NCBI GenBank assembly: GCA_964030785.1
Contig: OZ034977.1
Coordinates: 25,615,652 to 25,679,651, forward strand
Source of the DNA: Siderastrea siderea
Lineage: Eukaryota > Cnidaria > Anthozoa > Scleractinia > Rhizangiidae
Length of the DNA stretch: 64,000 nucleotides
Direction of reading: 5' to 3'
Made by a program: the position numbers and the translations under genes. Each line of letters begins with the position of its first letter. The stretch's first letter is position 1. The notes beneath the pieces are model-generated. The model saw only the letters and a list, made by a program, of their open reading frames with translations. It made no database searches and was not told where the DNA came from. Positions 18,943 to 30,075 of this stretch are shown piece after piece.

Positions 18943-20455
18943 TTATCTCGGCGACGCTGTCATCACTGTCTCCTCCAAGAACCAAAATTGCAAAACACTT
19001 CGGGCATGGCGGAATTTCTTTCTGTTGCTGCTGTGGGATCTGCGCATGAAAACGAAATATTTTCCAGCGCACAGCCATCATCTCAGTCTCTTTGTCATCA
19101 ATGGCTCCACTCTTGACGAAAATTATTTCATTCTTTCCTGTGGCGAAAATTGGCGTATCTTTGTCGAAAACTATGTCCTTTGCATAGTGTGACTTTGGAG
19201 CCGGCAAATGTACTAACTGCCCTTCCAGTAATAACAATAGGTCATGCCACGGAATAATGCAAGGCGACCACCTGAAATCATTAAGAAAAATGCATTCTGC
19301 CTTTTCTGCGCCCACCCACGCGAAACTTGTACATGCGGGATTTGAAAAGGTATTAAAAATAACATTTAGAGGATTCAACAGAAAGGTTTTACCACAGTTA
19401 GCAACACCAATATTCATGATATTACGGTATTTTCCCCGTCCCTTCTCTAGTAAATCTTGAATACTCCTGCCATAATACTGAGCATCGATGCCGTTACATG
19501 CCAGTACCTCTTTAGCACATGTCAACCACTGCCCATAACAACCCTCCACGCACTGTCCTTCCTTCGCCTCATTTATCAGTTCGATTCTTGTTTTCGTCTG
19601 TCTGTCCAGTTGTTGTTTTGAATTCTCCATTTCCCAGGTAGTTTCCAAAACTTCAGCGACAACCTTAGGGCCCCTGTTAACGATAAACTCCGCCAGATCA
19701 ATTTTCCCCTCTTGTTTCTGTTCTCTTGCAAGAGCAAGTAACTCTGTGCGAGACTTGATATTCTTGGCGAGGATGATTTCGGAAAGTTCATAGCTTGTCA
19801 TGCGTTTCCTCTTTGCCTTTCCCTTGGCCTTGGATTTGCTGTTAGTTGGTGCTTCCATTTCGTCAATCTTTCCGTGCTCGAACTCGTCATCTTCGTCGCC
19901 CATGTCATCGTTTAAACCTCTCTTTGGTTGCTTACTGTTTGCTGCTAGTGAATTAGCAAAAGAAGCCCGGTTCGTTCTTGGCGGATTACTATTGCTGAGA
20001 TCTGGATGGCCAGAACTCTGAATGTAATCTTCATCCTCTTTTGTCACGTACTGCCAGGCACTAAAATAATTTGCGTGGATAGCGGAGAAATGAACCGAGA
20101 TTCCACACCGCTCTGACAAAAACCTCTTACTAGACAACCACCGTTTATTTTTATCCAACTTGACAGCCATGTGGTAGTGGATACCAAAATTAAGGTGTCT
20201 TTCCATGGAACAACACCACTGAATTATTTTGGCTGGGGTATCATAGAAAGAATGAACAACGGCGTCAACGAAAGACTGTCTTGTAGGAAAGCGGGCTTCA
20301 TCTGCTTGACTGTACGTTATTAAGTACACTTTACGTACAGCACGAGCGTTGATCTCTTGCCGGTTTACTTCAGGCATCTCGGTACCAGTATGCTCCTGTG
20401 TTTCACTTGCTTCGGAGGAAGCTGAATCGGACTCATATCCTTTTATCATTTCCAT
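18926..20455 (-). CDS. HUH-SF3 Rep, copy 6
   Basis: 509 aa, intact, same protein as copy 1. Confidence 0.88.
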   Translation of the reverse strand: MEMIKGYESDSASSEASETQEHTGTEMPEVNRQEINARAVRKVYLITYSQADEARFPTRQSFVDAVVHSFYDTPAKIIQWCCSMERHLNFGIHYHMAVKLDKNKRWLSSKRFLSERCGISVHFSAIHANYFSAWQYVTKEDEDYIQSSGHPDLSNSNPPRTNRASFANSLAANSKQPKRGLNDDMGDEDDEFEHGKIDEMEAPTNSKSKAKGKAKRKRMTSYELSEIILAKNIKSRTELLALAREQKQEGKIDLAEFIVNRGPKVVAEVLETTWEMENSKQQLDRQTKTRIELINEAKEGQCVEGCYGQWLTCAKEVLACNGIDAQYYGRSIQDLLEKGRGKYRNIMNIGVANCGKTFLLNPLNVIFNTFSNPACTSFAWVGAEKAECIFLNDFRWSPCIIPWHDLLLLLEGQLVHLPAPKSHYAKDIVFDKDTPIFATGKNEIIFVKSGAIDDKETEMMAVRWKIFRFHAQIPQQQQKEIPPCPKCFAILVLGGDSDDSVAEITSNHE

Positions 20456-21187
20456 AATGACTTCAAGAAGGGAAAACAAGTGTTATTATGCCTTGCGAAA
20501 TTGATTGTGAACGTGCCGAAGACGACAACAATCACTTTGAAAATCGACATTTGATACGACCAAAAGATATCACACACAAAATTCGTTAGCTAAAAACTTG
20601 ATTTTTTAATGCTAAAAACTACTACACATGACAATTTTCTAAATCTGTACTTTACTTGGCGGATATTTCCTTTATGTAATGGCGTTGTACTCAGTTTCAC
20701 TTTTTGCTGTTCAGCAAAGATTTTCAAACACAAATCCCCCCTCCCCCTATCCAATGTTGTACCGGGATAAACGCTGGTTCCCACCTAGCAAATTCAACAC
20801 GGGATAAACGCTGGTTCCCACCTAGCAAATTCAACATTGTTTGGGGGGGATGGGGGGTATATTTTAGTGGGTAAGGGGGATTTTAAAGCTAGGTATGCCA
20901 AAAAAAGGGGAATGTCTCAACACTTTTGACGCTCATTGTAGGTATGCCAAAAAAAGGGGAATGTCTCAACACTTTTGACGCTCATTGTCCGAATGTGAAA
21001 ACTTGGTATATTGGGAAAACAAAACGTTGCGTTACTCTGATTTGAACGTAAATTACGCAAATTAGCTAAATAATGACATTTATACCGATTTGCGTGACTT
21101 CTCGCTAATTAGTGCGAAAATAAAGTGATTTTTTCATTTGCACAGTGACGTCACGAAAGTGTGAAATTCATCTCGTATAGAGGGAAG

Positions 21188-22147
21188 ATGGCTTTTACCG
21201 GTAAAATAAGTCCAGAAAGTCGTGCGTATGTCCTGTTTGCAATGAAATGCAAACGCCTCAGAAAAAGGGACATTATCGAGCAAGTTAATATATCGCGGGC
21301 TTCACTTTATCGAATTTTAAAGCAAAAAAAGGATGCGAAACGGAAGAAAGCGCGTGCAAGTGAGGACACCGTCTTTGGTCGGCCACGCAAACTAGGACCC
21401 CGAGAGGAGCGCATGTTGCTGCGAAAAATTCATCCACTGAGAAAAGCAGAAGGACAGTTTACTGTAAAGCGACTTATGCGAGAAGCAGGTATTAATTCCA
21501 ATAACGTATCCTGCAGGACTGTTCAACGTTTCTTACGTTCCAAAGGTTACAAATACCTACACGCGAGACAAAAAGGACTCTTAACAGAACAGGATATTGT
21601 CAAGCGATTAAAGTTCGCACGGGAGATGAAACGCGAACATACTGAAGATTTTTGGACAAAAGAGATTGCATTCTATTTAGATGGCGTAAGTTTTGTCCAC
21701 AAATATAATCCCGCAGATCAAGCGCGTGCCCCTAAAGGACGAATTTGGCGTAAAGACGACGAGGGCTTAGCATTGGGCTGCACCGCGAAAGGCTCGCATT
21801 GTGGGACAGGGGGAAGAGTAGCCAAATTTATGGTTGCTATAACCTATAGGGAAGGAGTCATACTCTGTGAACACTACGATAATCGTAACGGGGCCTATTT
21901 TAAGGATTTAATTGAGCGAGAATTTGAACGGATGTTTAGGGACGCCAATAAGGGTACGTCCAAGCTTTTTATGCAAGATGGCGATCCCAGTCAGAATTCA
22001 GCGCTAGCACGTTCCGCATGGCAAGAGATAGGGGCCCAGCTGATGTCCTTGCCACCTAGGAGCGGAGACATTCATTGTATAGAATCTATCTTTCACATAG
22101 TGAAAATTAATTTGCGGGACGATGCACTGAAGAAGAACATAACTTAG
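21188..22147 (+). pseudogene. DD34E transposase, copy 6, truncated by a nonsense mutation
   Basis: Tyr320 (TAT) has become TAG at 22145-22147, leaving 319 of 366 residues. Both Asp residues and Glu299 are kept, but the last 47 residues, mostly charged helix, are lost. The remaining coding sequence to 22288 is otherwise undecayed, so the mutation is recent. Whether the shortened protein works is unknown. Confidence 0.9.
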
Positions 22148-22547
22148 GAAACCTTTCCAGATTTCTGTAAACGCGTGGAGGACACGATCAGGTCCCTGGA
22201 TAAGAAGATAATTGACAAGACGATAGAAACAATGCAGAAGAGAATAGAGTTAGTTATACAAAGAAAAGGACAGCGAACCAAATATTAAATGCGTTATTAT
22301 CTGTGGATCATATATTTCAGTCTTTGAAAAGTGCCGTCTGTCGCGTGACATTGTAGGTCAGCTACGTCACTGTGAACTTGGGCGCGTGACCTTGCGTAAT
22401 CGTTACATTTCCTTGCTTGAATGTGTATTTTATACTTAAAGTAATGGTAAAATTACCAAATAAATCAAACAGATATGTAGTACTGTCTCTGTTTTAATAT
22501 ATGCCGTGAACAAAATGAATATATCAGCTATATTTCTCCAGTTTCAA

Positions 22548-22653
22548 CGAGTAACCACGAGTAACCACGAGTAACCACTCATTAATTAAACAACATTATC
22601 TGAACACTTATTGTCTTTCTATTTGGTTACTCGTGGTTACTCGTGGTTACTCG
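22548..22653. repeat. Iteron inverted repeat, unit 7
   Basis: Arms 22548-22577 and 22624-22653. Confidence 0.65.
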
Positions 22654-24166
22654 TTATCTCGGCGACGCTGTCATCACTGTCTCCTCCAAGAACCAAAATT
22701 GCAAAACACTTCGGGCATGGCGGAATTTCTTTCTGTTGCTGCTGTGGGATCTGCGCATGAAAACGAAATATTTTCCAGCGCACAGCCATCATCTCAGTCT
22801 CTTTGTCATCAATGGCTCCACTCTTGACGAAAATTATTTCATTCTTTCCTGTGGCGAAAATTGGCGTATCTTTGTCGAAAACTATGTCCTTTGCATAGTG
22901 TGACTTTGGAGCCGGCAAATGTACTAACTGCCCTTCCAGTAATAACAATAGGTCATGCCACGGAATAATGCAAGGCGACCACCTGAAATCATTAAGAAAA
23001 ATGCATTCTGCCTTTTCTGCGCCCACCCACGCGAAACTTGTACATGCGGGATTTGAAAAGGTATTAAAAATAACATTTAGAGGATTCAACAGAAAGGTTT
23101 TACCACAGTTAGCAACACCAATATTCATGATATTACGGTATTTTCCCCGTCCCTTCTCTAGTAAATCTTGAATACTCCTGCCATAATACTGAGCATCGAT
23201 GCCGTTACATGCCAGTACCTCTTTAGCACATGTCAACCACTGCCCATAACAACCCTCCACGCACTGTCCTTCCTTCGCCTCATTTATCAGTTCGATTCTT
23301 GTTTTCGTCTGTCTGTCCAGTTGTTGTTTTGAATTCTCCATTTCCCAGGTAGTTTCCAAAACTTCAGCGACAACCTTAGGGCCCCTGTTAACGATAAACT
23401 CCGCCAGATCAATTTTCCCCTCTTGTTTCTGTTCTCTTGCAAGAGCAAGTAACTCTGTGCGAGACTTGATATTCTTGGCGAGGATGATTTCGGAAAGTTC
23501 ATAGCTTGTCATGCGTTTCCTCTTTGCCTTTCCCTTGGCCTTGGATTTGCTGTTAGTTGGTGCTTCCATTTCGTCAATCTTTCCGTGCTCGAACTCGTCA
23601 TCTTCGTCGCCCATGTCATCGTTTAAACCTCTCTTTGGTTGCTTACTGTTTGCTGCTAGTGAATTAGCAAAAGAAGCCCGGTTCGTTCTTGGCGGATTAC
23701 TATTGCTGAGATCTGGATGGCCAGAACTCTGAATGTAATCTTCATCCTCTTTTGTCACGTACTGCCAGGCACTAAAATAATTTGCGTGGATAGCGGAGAA
23801 ATGAACCGAGATTCCACACCGCTCTGACAAAAACCTCTTACTAGACAACCACCGTTTATTTTTATCCAACTTGACAGCCATGTGGTAGTGGATACCAAAA
23901 TTAAGGTGTCTTTCCATGGAACAACACCACTGAATTATTTTGGCTGGGGTATCATAGAAAGAATGAACAACGGCGTCAACGAAAGACTGTCTTGTAGGAA
24001 AGCGGGCTTCATCTGCTTGACTGTACGTTATTAAGTACACTTTACGTACAGCACGAGCGTTGATCTCTTGCCGGTTTACTTCAGGCATCTCGGTACCAGT
24101 ATGCTCCTGTGTTTCACTTGCTTCGGAGGAAGCTGAATCGGACTCATATCCTTTTATCATTTCCAT
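22637..24166 (-). CDS. HUH-SF3 Rep, copy 7
   Basis: 509 aa, intact, same protein as copy 1. Confidence 0.88.
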   Translation of the reverse strand: MEMIKGYESDSASSEASETQEHTGTEMPEVNRQEINARAVRKVYLITYSQADEARFPTRQSFVDAVVHSFYDTPAKIIQWCCSMERHLNFGIHYHMAVKLDKNKRWLSSKRFLSERCGISVHFSAIHANYFSAWQYVTKEDEDYIQSSGHPDLSNSNPPRTNRASFANSLAANSKQPKRGLNDDMGDEDDEFEHGKIDEMEAPTNSKSKAKGKAKRKRMTSYELSEIILAKNIKSRTELLALAREQKQEGKIDLAEFIVNRGPKVVAEVLETTWEMENSKQQLDRQTKTRIELINEAKEGQCVEGCYGQWLTCAKEVLACNGIDAQYYGRSIQDLLEKGRGKYRNIMNIGVANCGKTFLLNPLNVIFNTFSNPACTSFAWVGAEKAECIFLNDFRWSPCIIPWHDLLLLLEGQLVHLPAPKSHYAKDIVFDKDTPIFATGKNEIIFVKSGAIDDKETEMMAVRWKIFRFHAQIPQQQQKEIPPCPKCFAILVLGGDSDDSVAEITSNHE

Positions 24167-24898
24167 AATGACTTCAAGAAGGGAAAACAAGTGTTATTAT
24201 GCCTTGCGAAATTGATTGTGAACGTGCCGAAGACGACAACAATCACTTTGAAAATCGACATTTGATACGACCAAAAGATATCACACACAAAATTCGTTAG
24301 CTAAAAACTTGATTTTTTAATGCTAAAAACTACTACACATGACAATTTTCTAAATCTGTACTTTACTTGGCGGATATTTCCTTTATGTAATGGCGTTGTA
24401 CTCAGTTTCACTTTTTGCTGTTCAGCAAAGATTTTCAAACACAAATCCCCCCTCCCCCTATCCAATGTTGTACCGGGATAAACGCTGGTTCCCACCTAGC
24501 AAATTCAACACGGGATAAACGCTGGTTCCCACCTAGCAAATTCAACATTGTTTGGGGGGGATGGGGGGTATATTTTAGTGGGTAAGGGGGATTTTAAAGC
24601 TAGGTATGCCAAAAAAAGGGGAATGTCTCAACACTTTTGACGCTCATTGTAGGTATGCCAAAAAAAGGGGAATGTCTCAACACTTTTGACGCTCATTGTC
24701 CGAATGTGAAAACTTGGTATATTGGGAAAACAAAACGTTGCGTTACTCTGATTTGAACGTAAATTACGCAAATTAGCTAAATAATGACATTTATACCGAT
24801 TTGCGTGACTTCTCGCTAATTAGTGCGAAAATAAAGTGATTTTTTCATTTGCACAGTGACGTCACAAAAGTGTGAAATTCATCTCGTATAGAGGGAAG

Positions 24899-25999
24899 AT
24901 GGCTTTTACCGGTAAAATAAGTCCAGAAAGTCGTGCGTATGTCCTGTTTGCAATGAAATGCAAACGCCTCAGAAAAAGGGACATTATCGAGCAAGTTAAT
25001 ATATCGCGGGCTTCACTTTATCGAATTTTAAAGCAAAAAAAGGATGCGAAACGGAAGAAAGCGCGTGCAAGTGAGGACACCGTCTTTGGTCGGCCACGCA
25101 AACTAGGACCCCGAGAGGAGCGCATGTTGCTGCGAAAAATTCATCCACTGAGAAAAGCAGAAGGACAGTTTACTGTAAAGCGACTTATGCGAGAAGCAGG
25201 TATTAATTCCAATAACGTATCCTGCAGGACTGTTCAACGTTTCTTACGTTCCAAAGGTTACAAATACCTACACGCGAGACAAAAAGGACTCTTAACAGAA
25301 CAGGATATTGTCAAGCGATTAAAGTTCGCACGGGAGATGAAACGCGAACATACTGAAGATTTTTGGACAAAAGAGATTGCATTCTATTTAGATGGCGTAA
25401 GTTTTGTCCACAAATATAATCCCGCAGATCAAGCGCGTGCCCCTAAAGGACGAATTTGGCGTAAAGACGACGAGGGCTTAGCATTGGGCTGCACCGCGAA
25501 AGGCTCGCATTGTGGGACAGGGGGAAGAGTAGCCAAATTTATGGTTGCTATAACCTATAGGGAAGGAGTCATACTCTGTGAACACTACGATAATCGTAAC
25601 GGGGCCTATTTTAAGGATTTAATTGAGCGAGAATTTGAACGGATGTTTAGGGACGCCAATAAGGGTACGTCCAAGCTTTTTATGCAAGATGGCGATCCCA
25701 GTCAGAATTCAGCGCTAGCACGTTCCGCATGGCAAGAGATAGGGGCCCAGCTGATGTCCTTGCCACCTAGGAGCGGAGACATTCATTGTATAGAATCTAT
25801 CTTTCACATAGTGAAAATTAATTTGCGGGACGATGCACTGAAGAAGAACATAACTTATGAAACCTTTCCAGATTTCTGTAAACGCGTGGAGGACACGATC
25901 AGGTCCCTGGATAAGAAGATAATTGACAAGACGATAGAAACAATGCAGAAGAGAATAGAGTTAGTTATACAAAGAAAAGGACAGCGAACCAAATATTAA
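24899..25999 (+). CDS. DD34E transposase, copy 7 (Arg233)
   Basis: 366 aa, intact, Arg233. Confidence 0.9.
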   Translation: MAFTGKISPESRAYVLFAMKCKRLRKRDIIEQVNISRASLYRILKQKKDAKRKKARASEDTVFGRPRKLGPREERMLLRKIHPLRKAEGQFTVKRLMREAGINSNNVSCRTVQRFLRSKGYKYLHARQKGLLTEQDIVKRLKFAREMKREHTEDFWTKEIAFYLDGVSFVHKYNPADQARAPKGRIWRKDDEGLALGCTAKGSHCGTGGRVAKFMVAITYREGVILCEHYDNRNGAYFKDLIEREFERMFRDANKGTSKLFMQDGDPSQNSALARSAWQEIGAQLMSLPPRSGDIHCIESIFHIVKINLRDDALKKNITYETFPDFCKRVEDTIRSLDKKIIDKTIETMQKRIELVIQRKGQRTKY

Positions 26000-26258
26000 A
26001 TGCGTTATTATCTGTGGATCATATATTTCAGTCTTTGAAAAGTGCCGTCTGTCGCGTGACATTGTAGGTCAGCTACGTCACTGTGAACTTGGGCGCGTGA
26101 CCTTGCGTAATCGTTACATTTCCTTGCTTGAATGTGTATTTTATACTTAAAGTAATGGTAAAATTACCAAATAAATCAAACAGATATGTAGTACTGTCTC
26201 TGTTTTAATATATGCCGTGAACAAAATGAATATATCAGCTATATTTCTCCAGTTTCAA

Positions 26259-26364
26259 CGAGTAACCACGAGTAACCACGAGTAACCACTCATTAATTAA
26301 ACAACATTATCTGAACACTTATTGTCTTTCTATTTGGTTACTCGTGGTTACTCGTGGTTACTCG
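26259..26364. repeat. Iteron inverted repeat, unit 8
   Basis: Arms 26259-26288 and 26335-26364. Confidence 0.65.
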
Positions 26365-27877
26365 TTATCTCGGCGACGCTGTCATCACTGTCTCCTCCAA
26401 GAACCAAAATTGCAAAACACTTCGGGCATGGCGGAATTTCTTTCTGTTGCTGCTGTGGGATCTGCGCATGAAAACGAAATATTTTCCAGCGCACAGCCAT
26501 CATCTCAGTCTCTTTGTCATCAATGGCTCCACTCTTGACGAAAATTATTTCATTCTTTCCTGTGGCGAAAATTGGCGTATCTTTGTCGAAAACTATGTCC
26601 TTTGCATAGTGTGACTTTGGAGCCGGCAAATGTACTAACTGCCCTTCCAGTAATAACAATAGGTCATGCCACGGAATAATGCAAGGCGACCACCTGAAAT
26701 CATTAAGAAAAATGCATTCTGCCTTTTCTGCGCCCACCCACGCGAAACTTGTACATGCGGGATTTGAAAAGGTATTAAAAATAACATTTAGAGGATTCAA
26801 CAGAAAGGTTTTACCACAGTTAGCAACACCAATATTCATGATATTACGGTATTTTCCCCGTCCCTTCTCTAGTAAATCTTGAATACTCCTGCCATAATAC
26901 TGAGCATCGATGCCGTTACATGCCAGTACCTCTTTAGCACATGTCAACCACTGCCCATAACAACCCTCCACGCACTGTCCTTCCTTCGCCTCATTTATCA
27001 GTTCGATTCTTGTTTTCGTCTGTCTGTCCAGTTGTTGTTTTGAATTCTCCATTTCCCAGGTAGTTTCCAAAACTTCAGCGACAACCTTAGGGCCCCTGTT
27101 AACGATAAACTCCGCCAGATCAATTTTCCCCTCTTGTTTCTGTTCTCTTGCAAGAGCAAGTAACTCTGTGCGAGACTTGATATTCTTGGCGAGGATGATT
27201 TCGGAAAGTTCATAGCTTGTCATGCGTTTCCTCTTTGCCTTTCCCTTGGCCTTGGATTTGCTGTTAGTTGGTGCTTCCATTTCGTCAATCTTTCCGTGCT
27301 CGAACTCGTCATCTTCGTCGCCCATGTCATCGTTTAAACCTCTCTTTGGTTGCTTACTGTTTGCTGCTAGTGAATTAGCAAAAGAAGCCCGGTTCGTTCT
27401 TGGCGGATTACTATTGCTGAGATCTGGATGGCCAGAACTCTGAATGTAATCTTCATCCTCTTTTGTCACGTACTGCCAGGCACTAAAATAATTTGCGTGG
27501 ATAGCGGAGAAATGAACCGAGATTCCACACCGCTCTGACAAAAACCTCTTACTAGACAACCACCGTTTATTTTTATCCAACTTGACAGCCATGTGGTAGT
27601 GGATACCAAAATTAAGGTGTCTTTCCATGGAACAACACCACTGAATTATTTTGGCTGGGGTATCATAGAAAGAATGAACAACGGCGTCAACGAAAGACTG
27701 TCTTGTAGGAAAGCGGGCTTCATCTGCTTGACTGTACGTTATTAAGTACACTTTACGTACAGCACGAGCGTTGATCTCTTGCCGGTTTACTTCAGGCATC
27801 TCGGTACCAGTATGCTCCTGTGTTTCACTTGCTTCGGAGGAAGCTGAATCGGACTCATATCCTTTTATCATTTCCAT
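26348..27877 (-). CDS. HUH-SF3 Rep, copy 8
   Basis: 509 aa, intact, same protein as copy 1. Confidence 0.88.
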   Translation of the reverse strand: MEMIKGYESDSASSEASETQEHTGTEMPEVNRQEINARAVRKVYLITYSQADEARFPTRQSFVDAVVHSFYDTPAKIIQWCCSMERHLNFGIHYHMAVKLDKNKRWLSSKRFLSERCGISVHFSAIHANYFSAWQYVTKEDEDYIQSSGHPDLSNSNPPRTNRASFANSLAANSKQPKRGLNDDMGDEDDEFEHGKIDEMEAPTNSKSKAKGKAKRKRMTSYELSEIILAKNIKSRTELLALAREQKQEGKIDLAEFIVNRGPKVVAEVLETTWEMENSKQQLDRQTKTRIELINEAKEGQCVEGCYGQWLTCAKEVLACNGIDAQYYGRSIQDLLEKGRGKYRNIMNIGVANCGKTFLLNPLNVIFNTFSNPACTSFAWVGAEKAECIFLNDFRWSPCIIPWHDLLLLLEGQLVHLPAPKSHYAKDIVFDKDTPIFATGKNEIIFVKSGAIDDKETEMMAVRWKIFRFHAQIPQQQQKEIPPCPKCFAILVLGGDSDDSVAEITSNHE

Positions 27878-28609
27878 AATGACTTCAAGAAGGGAAAACA
27901 AGTGTTATTATGCCTTGCGAAATTGATTGTGAACGTGCCGAAGACGACAACAATCACTTTGAAAATCGACATTTGATACGACCAAAAGATATCACACACA
28001 AAATTCGTTAGCTAAAAACTTGATTTTTTAATGCTAAAAACTACTACACATGACAATTTTCTAAATCTGTACTTTACTTGGCGGATATTTCCTTTATGTA
28101 ATGGCGTTGTACTCAGTTTCACTTTTTGCTGTTCAGCAAAGATTTTCAAACACAAATCCCCCCTCCCCCTATCCAATGTTGTACCGGGATAAACGCTGGT
28201 TCCCACCTAGCAAATTCAACACGGGATAAACGCTGGTTCCCACCTAGCAAATTCAACATTGTTTGGGGGGGATGGGGGGTATATTTTAGTGGGTAAGGGG
28301 GATTTTAAAGCTAGGTATGCCAAAAAAAGGGGAATGTCTCAACACTTTTGACGCTCATTGTAGGTATGCCAAAAAAAGGGGAATGTCTCAACACTTTTGA
28401 CGCTCATTGTCCGAATGTGAAAACTTGGTATATTGGGAAAACAAAACGTTGCGTTACTCTGATTTGAACGTAAATTACGCAAATTAGCTAAATAATGACA
28501 TTTATACCGATTTGCGTGACTTCTCGCTAATTAGTGCGAAAATAAAGTGATTTTTTCATTTGCACAGTGACGTCACAAAAGTGTGAAATTCATCTCGTAT
28601 AGAGGGAAG

Positions 28610-29710
28610 ATGGCTTTTACCGGTAAAATAAGTCCAGAAAGTCGTGCGTATGTCCTGTTTGCAATGAAATGCAAACGCCTCAGAAAAAGGGACATTATCG
28701 AGCAAGTTAATATATCGCGGGCTTCACTTTATCGAATTTTAAAGCAAAAAAAGGATGCGAAACGGAAGAAAGCGCGTGCAAGTGAGGACACCGTCTTTGG
28801 TCGGCCACGCAAACTAGGACCCCGAGAGGAGCGCATGTTGCTGCGAAAAATTCATCCACTGAGAAAAGCAGAAGGACAGTTTACTGTAAAGCGACTTATG
28901 CGAGAAGCAGGTATTAATTCCAATAACGTATCCTGCAGGACTGTTCAACGTTTCTTACGTTCCAAAGGTTACAAATACCTACACGCGAGACAAAAAGGAC
29001 TCTTAACAGAACAGGATATTGTCAAGCGATTAAAGTTCGCACGGGAGATGAAACGCGAACATACTGAAGATTTTTGGACAAAAGAGATTGCATTCTATTT
29101 AGATGGCGTAAGTTTTGTCCACAAATATAATCCCGCAGATCAAGCGCGTGCCCCTAAAGGACGAATTTGGCGTAAAGACGACGAGGGCTTAGCATTGGGC
29201 TGCACCGCGAAAGGCTCGCATTGTGGGACAGGGGGAAGAGTAGCCAAATTTATGGTTGCTATAACCTATAGGGAAGGAGTCATACTCTGTGAACACTACG
29301 ATAATCGTAACGGGGCCTATTTTAAGGATTTAATTGAGCGAGAATTTGAACGGATGTTTAGGGACGCCAATAAGGGTACGTCCAAGCTTTTTATGCAAGA
29401 TGGCGATCCCAGTCAGAATTCAGCGCTAGCACGTTCCGCATGGCAAGAGATAGGGGCCCAGCTGATGTCCTTGCCACCTAGGAGCGGAGACATTCATTGT
29501 ATAGAATCTATCTTTCACATAGTGAAAATTAATTTGCGGGACGATGCACTGAAGAAGAACATAACTTATGAAACCTTTCCAGATTTCTGTAAACGCGTGG
29601 AGGACACGATCAGGTCCCTGGATAAGAAGATAATTGACAAGACGATAGAAACAATGCAGAAGAGAATAGAGTTAGTTATACAAAGAAAAGGACAGCGAAC
29701 CAAATATTAA
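28610..29710 (+). CDS. DD34E transposase, copy 8 (Arg233)
   Basis: 366 aa, intact, Arg233. Confidence 0.9.
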   Translation: MAFTGKISPESRAYVLFAMKCKRLRKRDIIEQVNISRASLYRILKQKKDAKRKKARASEDTVFGRPRKLGPREERMLLRKIHPLRKAEGQFTVKRLMREAGINSNNVSCRTVQRFLRSKGYKYLHARQKGLLTEQDIVKRLKFAREMKREHTEDFWTKEIAFYLDGVSFVHKYNPADQARAPKGRIWRKDDEGLALGCTAKGSHCGTGGRVAKFMVAITYREGVILCEHYDNRNGAYFKDLIEREFERMFRDANKGTSKLFMQDGDPSQNSALARSAWQEIGAQLMSLPPRSGDIHCIESIFHIVKINLRDDALKKNITYETFPDFCKRVEDTIRSLDKKIIDKTIETMQKRIELVIQRKGQRTKY

Positions 29711-29969
29711 ATGCGTTATTATCTGTGGATCATATATTTCAGTCTTTGAAAAGTGCCGTCTGTCGCGTGACATTGTAGGTCAGCTACGTCACTGTGAACT
29801 TGGGCGCGTGACCTTGCGTAATCGTTACATTTCCTTGCTTGAATGTGTATTTTATACTTAAAGTAATGGTAAAATTACCAAATAAATCAAACAGATATGT
29901 AGTACTGTCTCTGTTTTAATATATGCCGTGAACAAAATGAATATATCAGCTATATTTCTCCAGTTTCAA

Positions 29970-30075
29970 CGAGTAACCACGAGTAACCACGAGTAACCAC
30001 TCATTAATTAAACAACATTATCTGAACACTTATTGTCTTTCTATTTGGTTACTCGTGGTTACTCGTGGTTACTCG
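29970..30075. repeat. Iteron inverted repeat, unit 9
   Basis: Arms 29970-29999 and 30046-30075. Confidence 0.65.

Larger units (their letters stand above)
18593..22303. repeat. Array unit 6 (3711 bp)
   Basis: Arg233 type with two private changes: A to G at 21155 beside the CRE, and the nonsense change at 22147. Intergenic region 20456-21187. Confidence 0.95.
22304..26014. repeat. Array unit 7 (3711 bp)
   Basis: Arg233 type. The Tyr320 codon is intact, so the unit 6 nonsense change did not spread. Intergenic region 24167-24898. Confidence 0.95.
26015..29725. repeat. Array unit 8 (3711 bp)
   Basis: Arg233 type; two 37-bp and two 49-bp repeats. Intergenic region 27878-28609. Confidence 0.95.
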
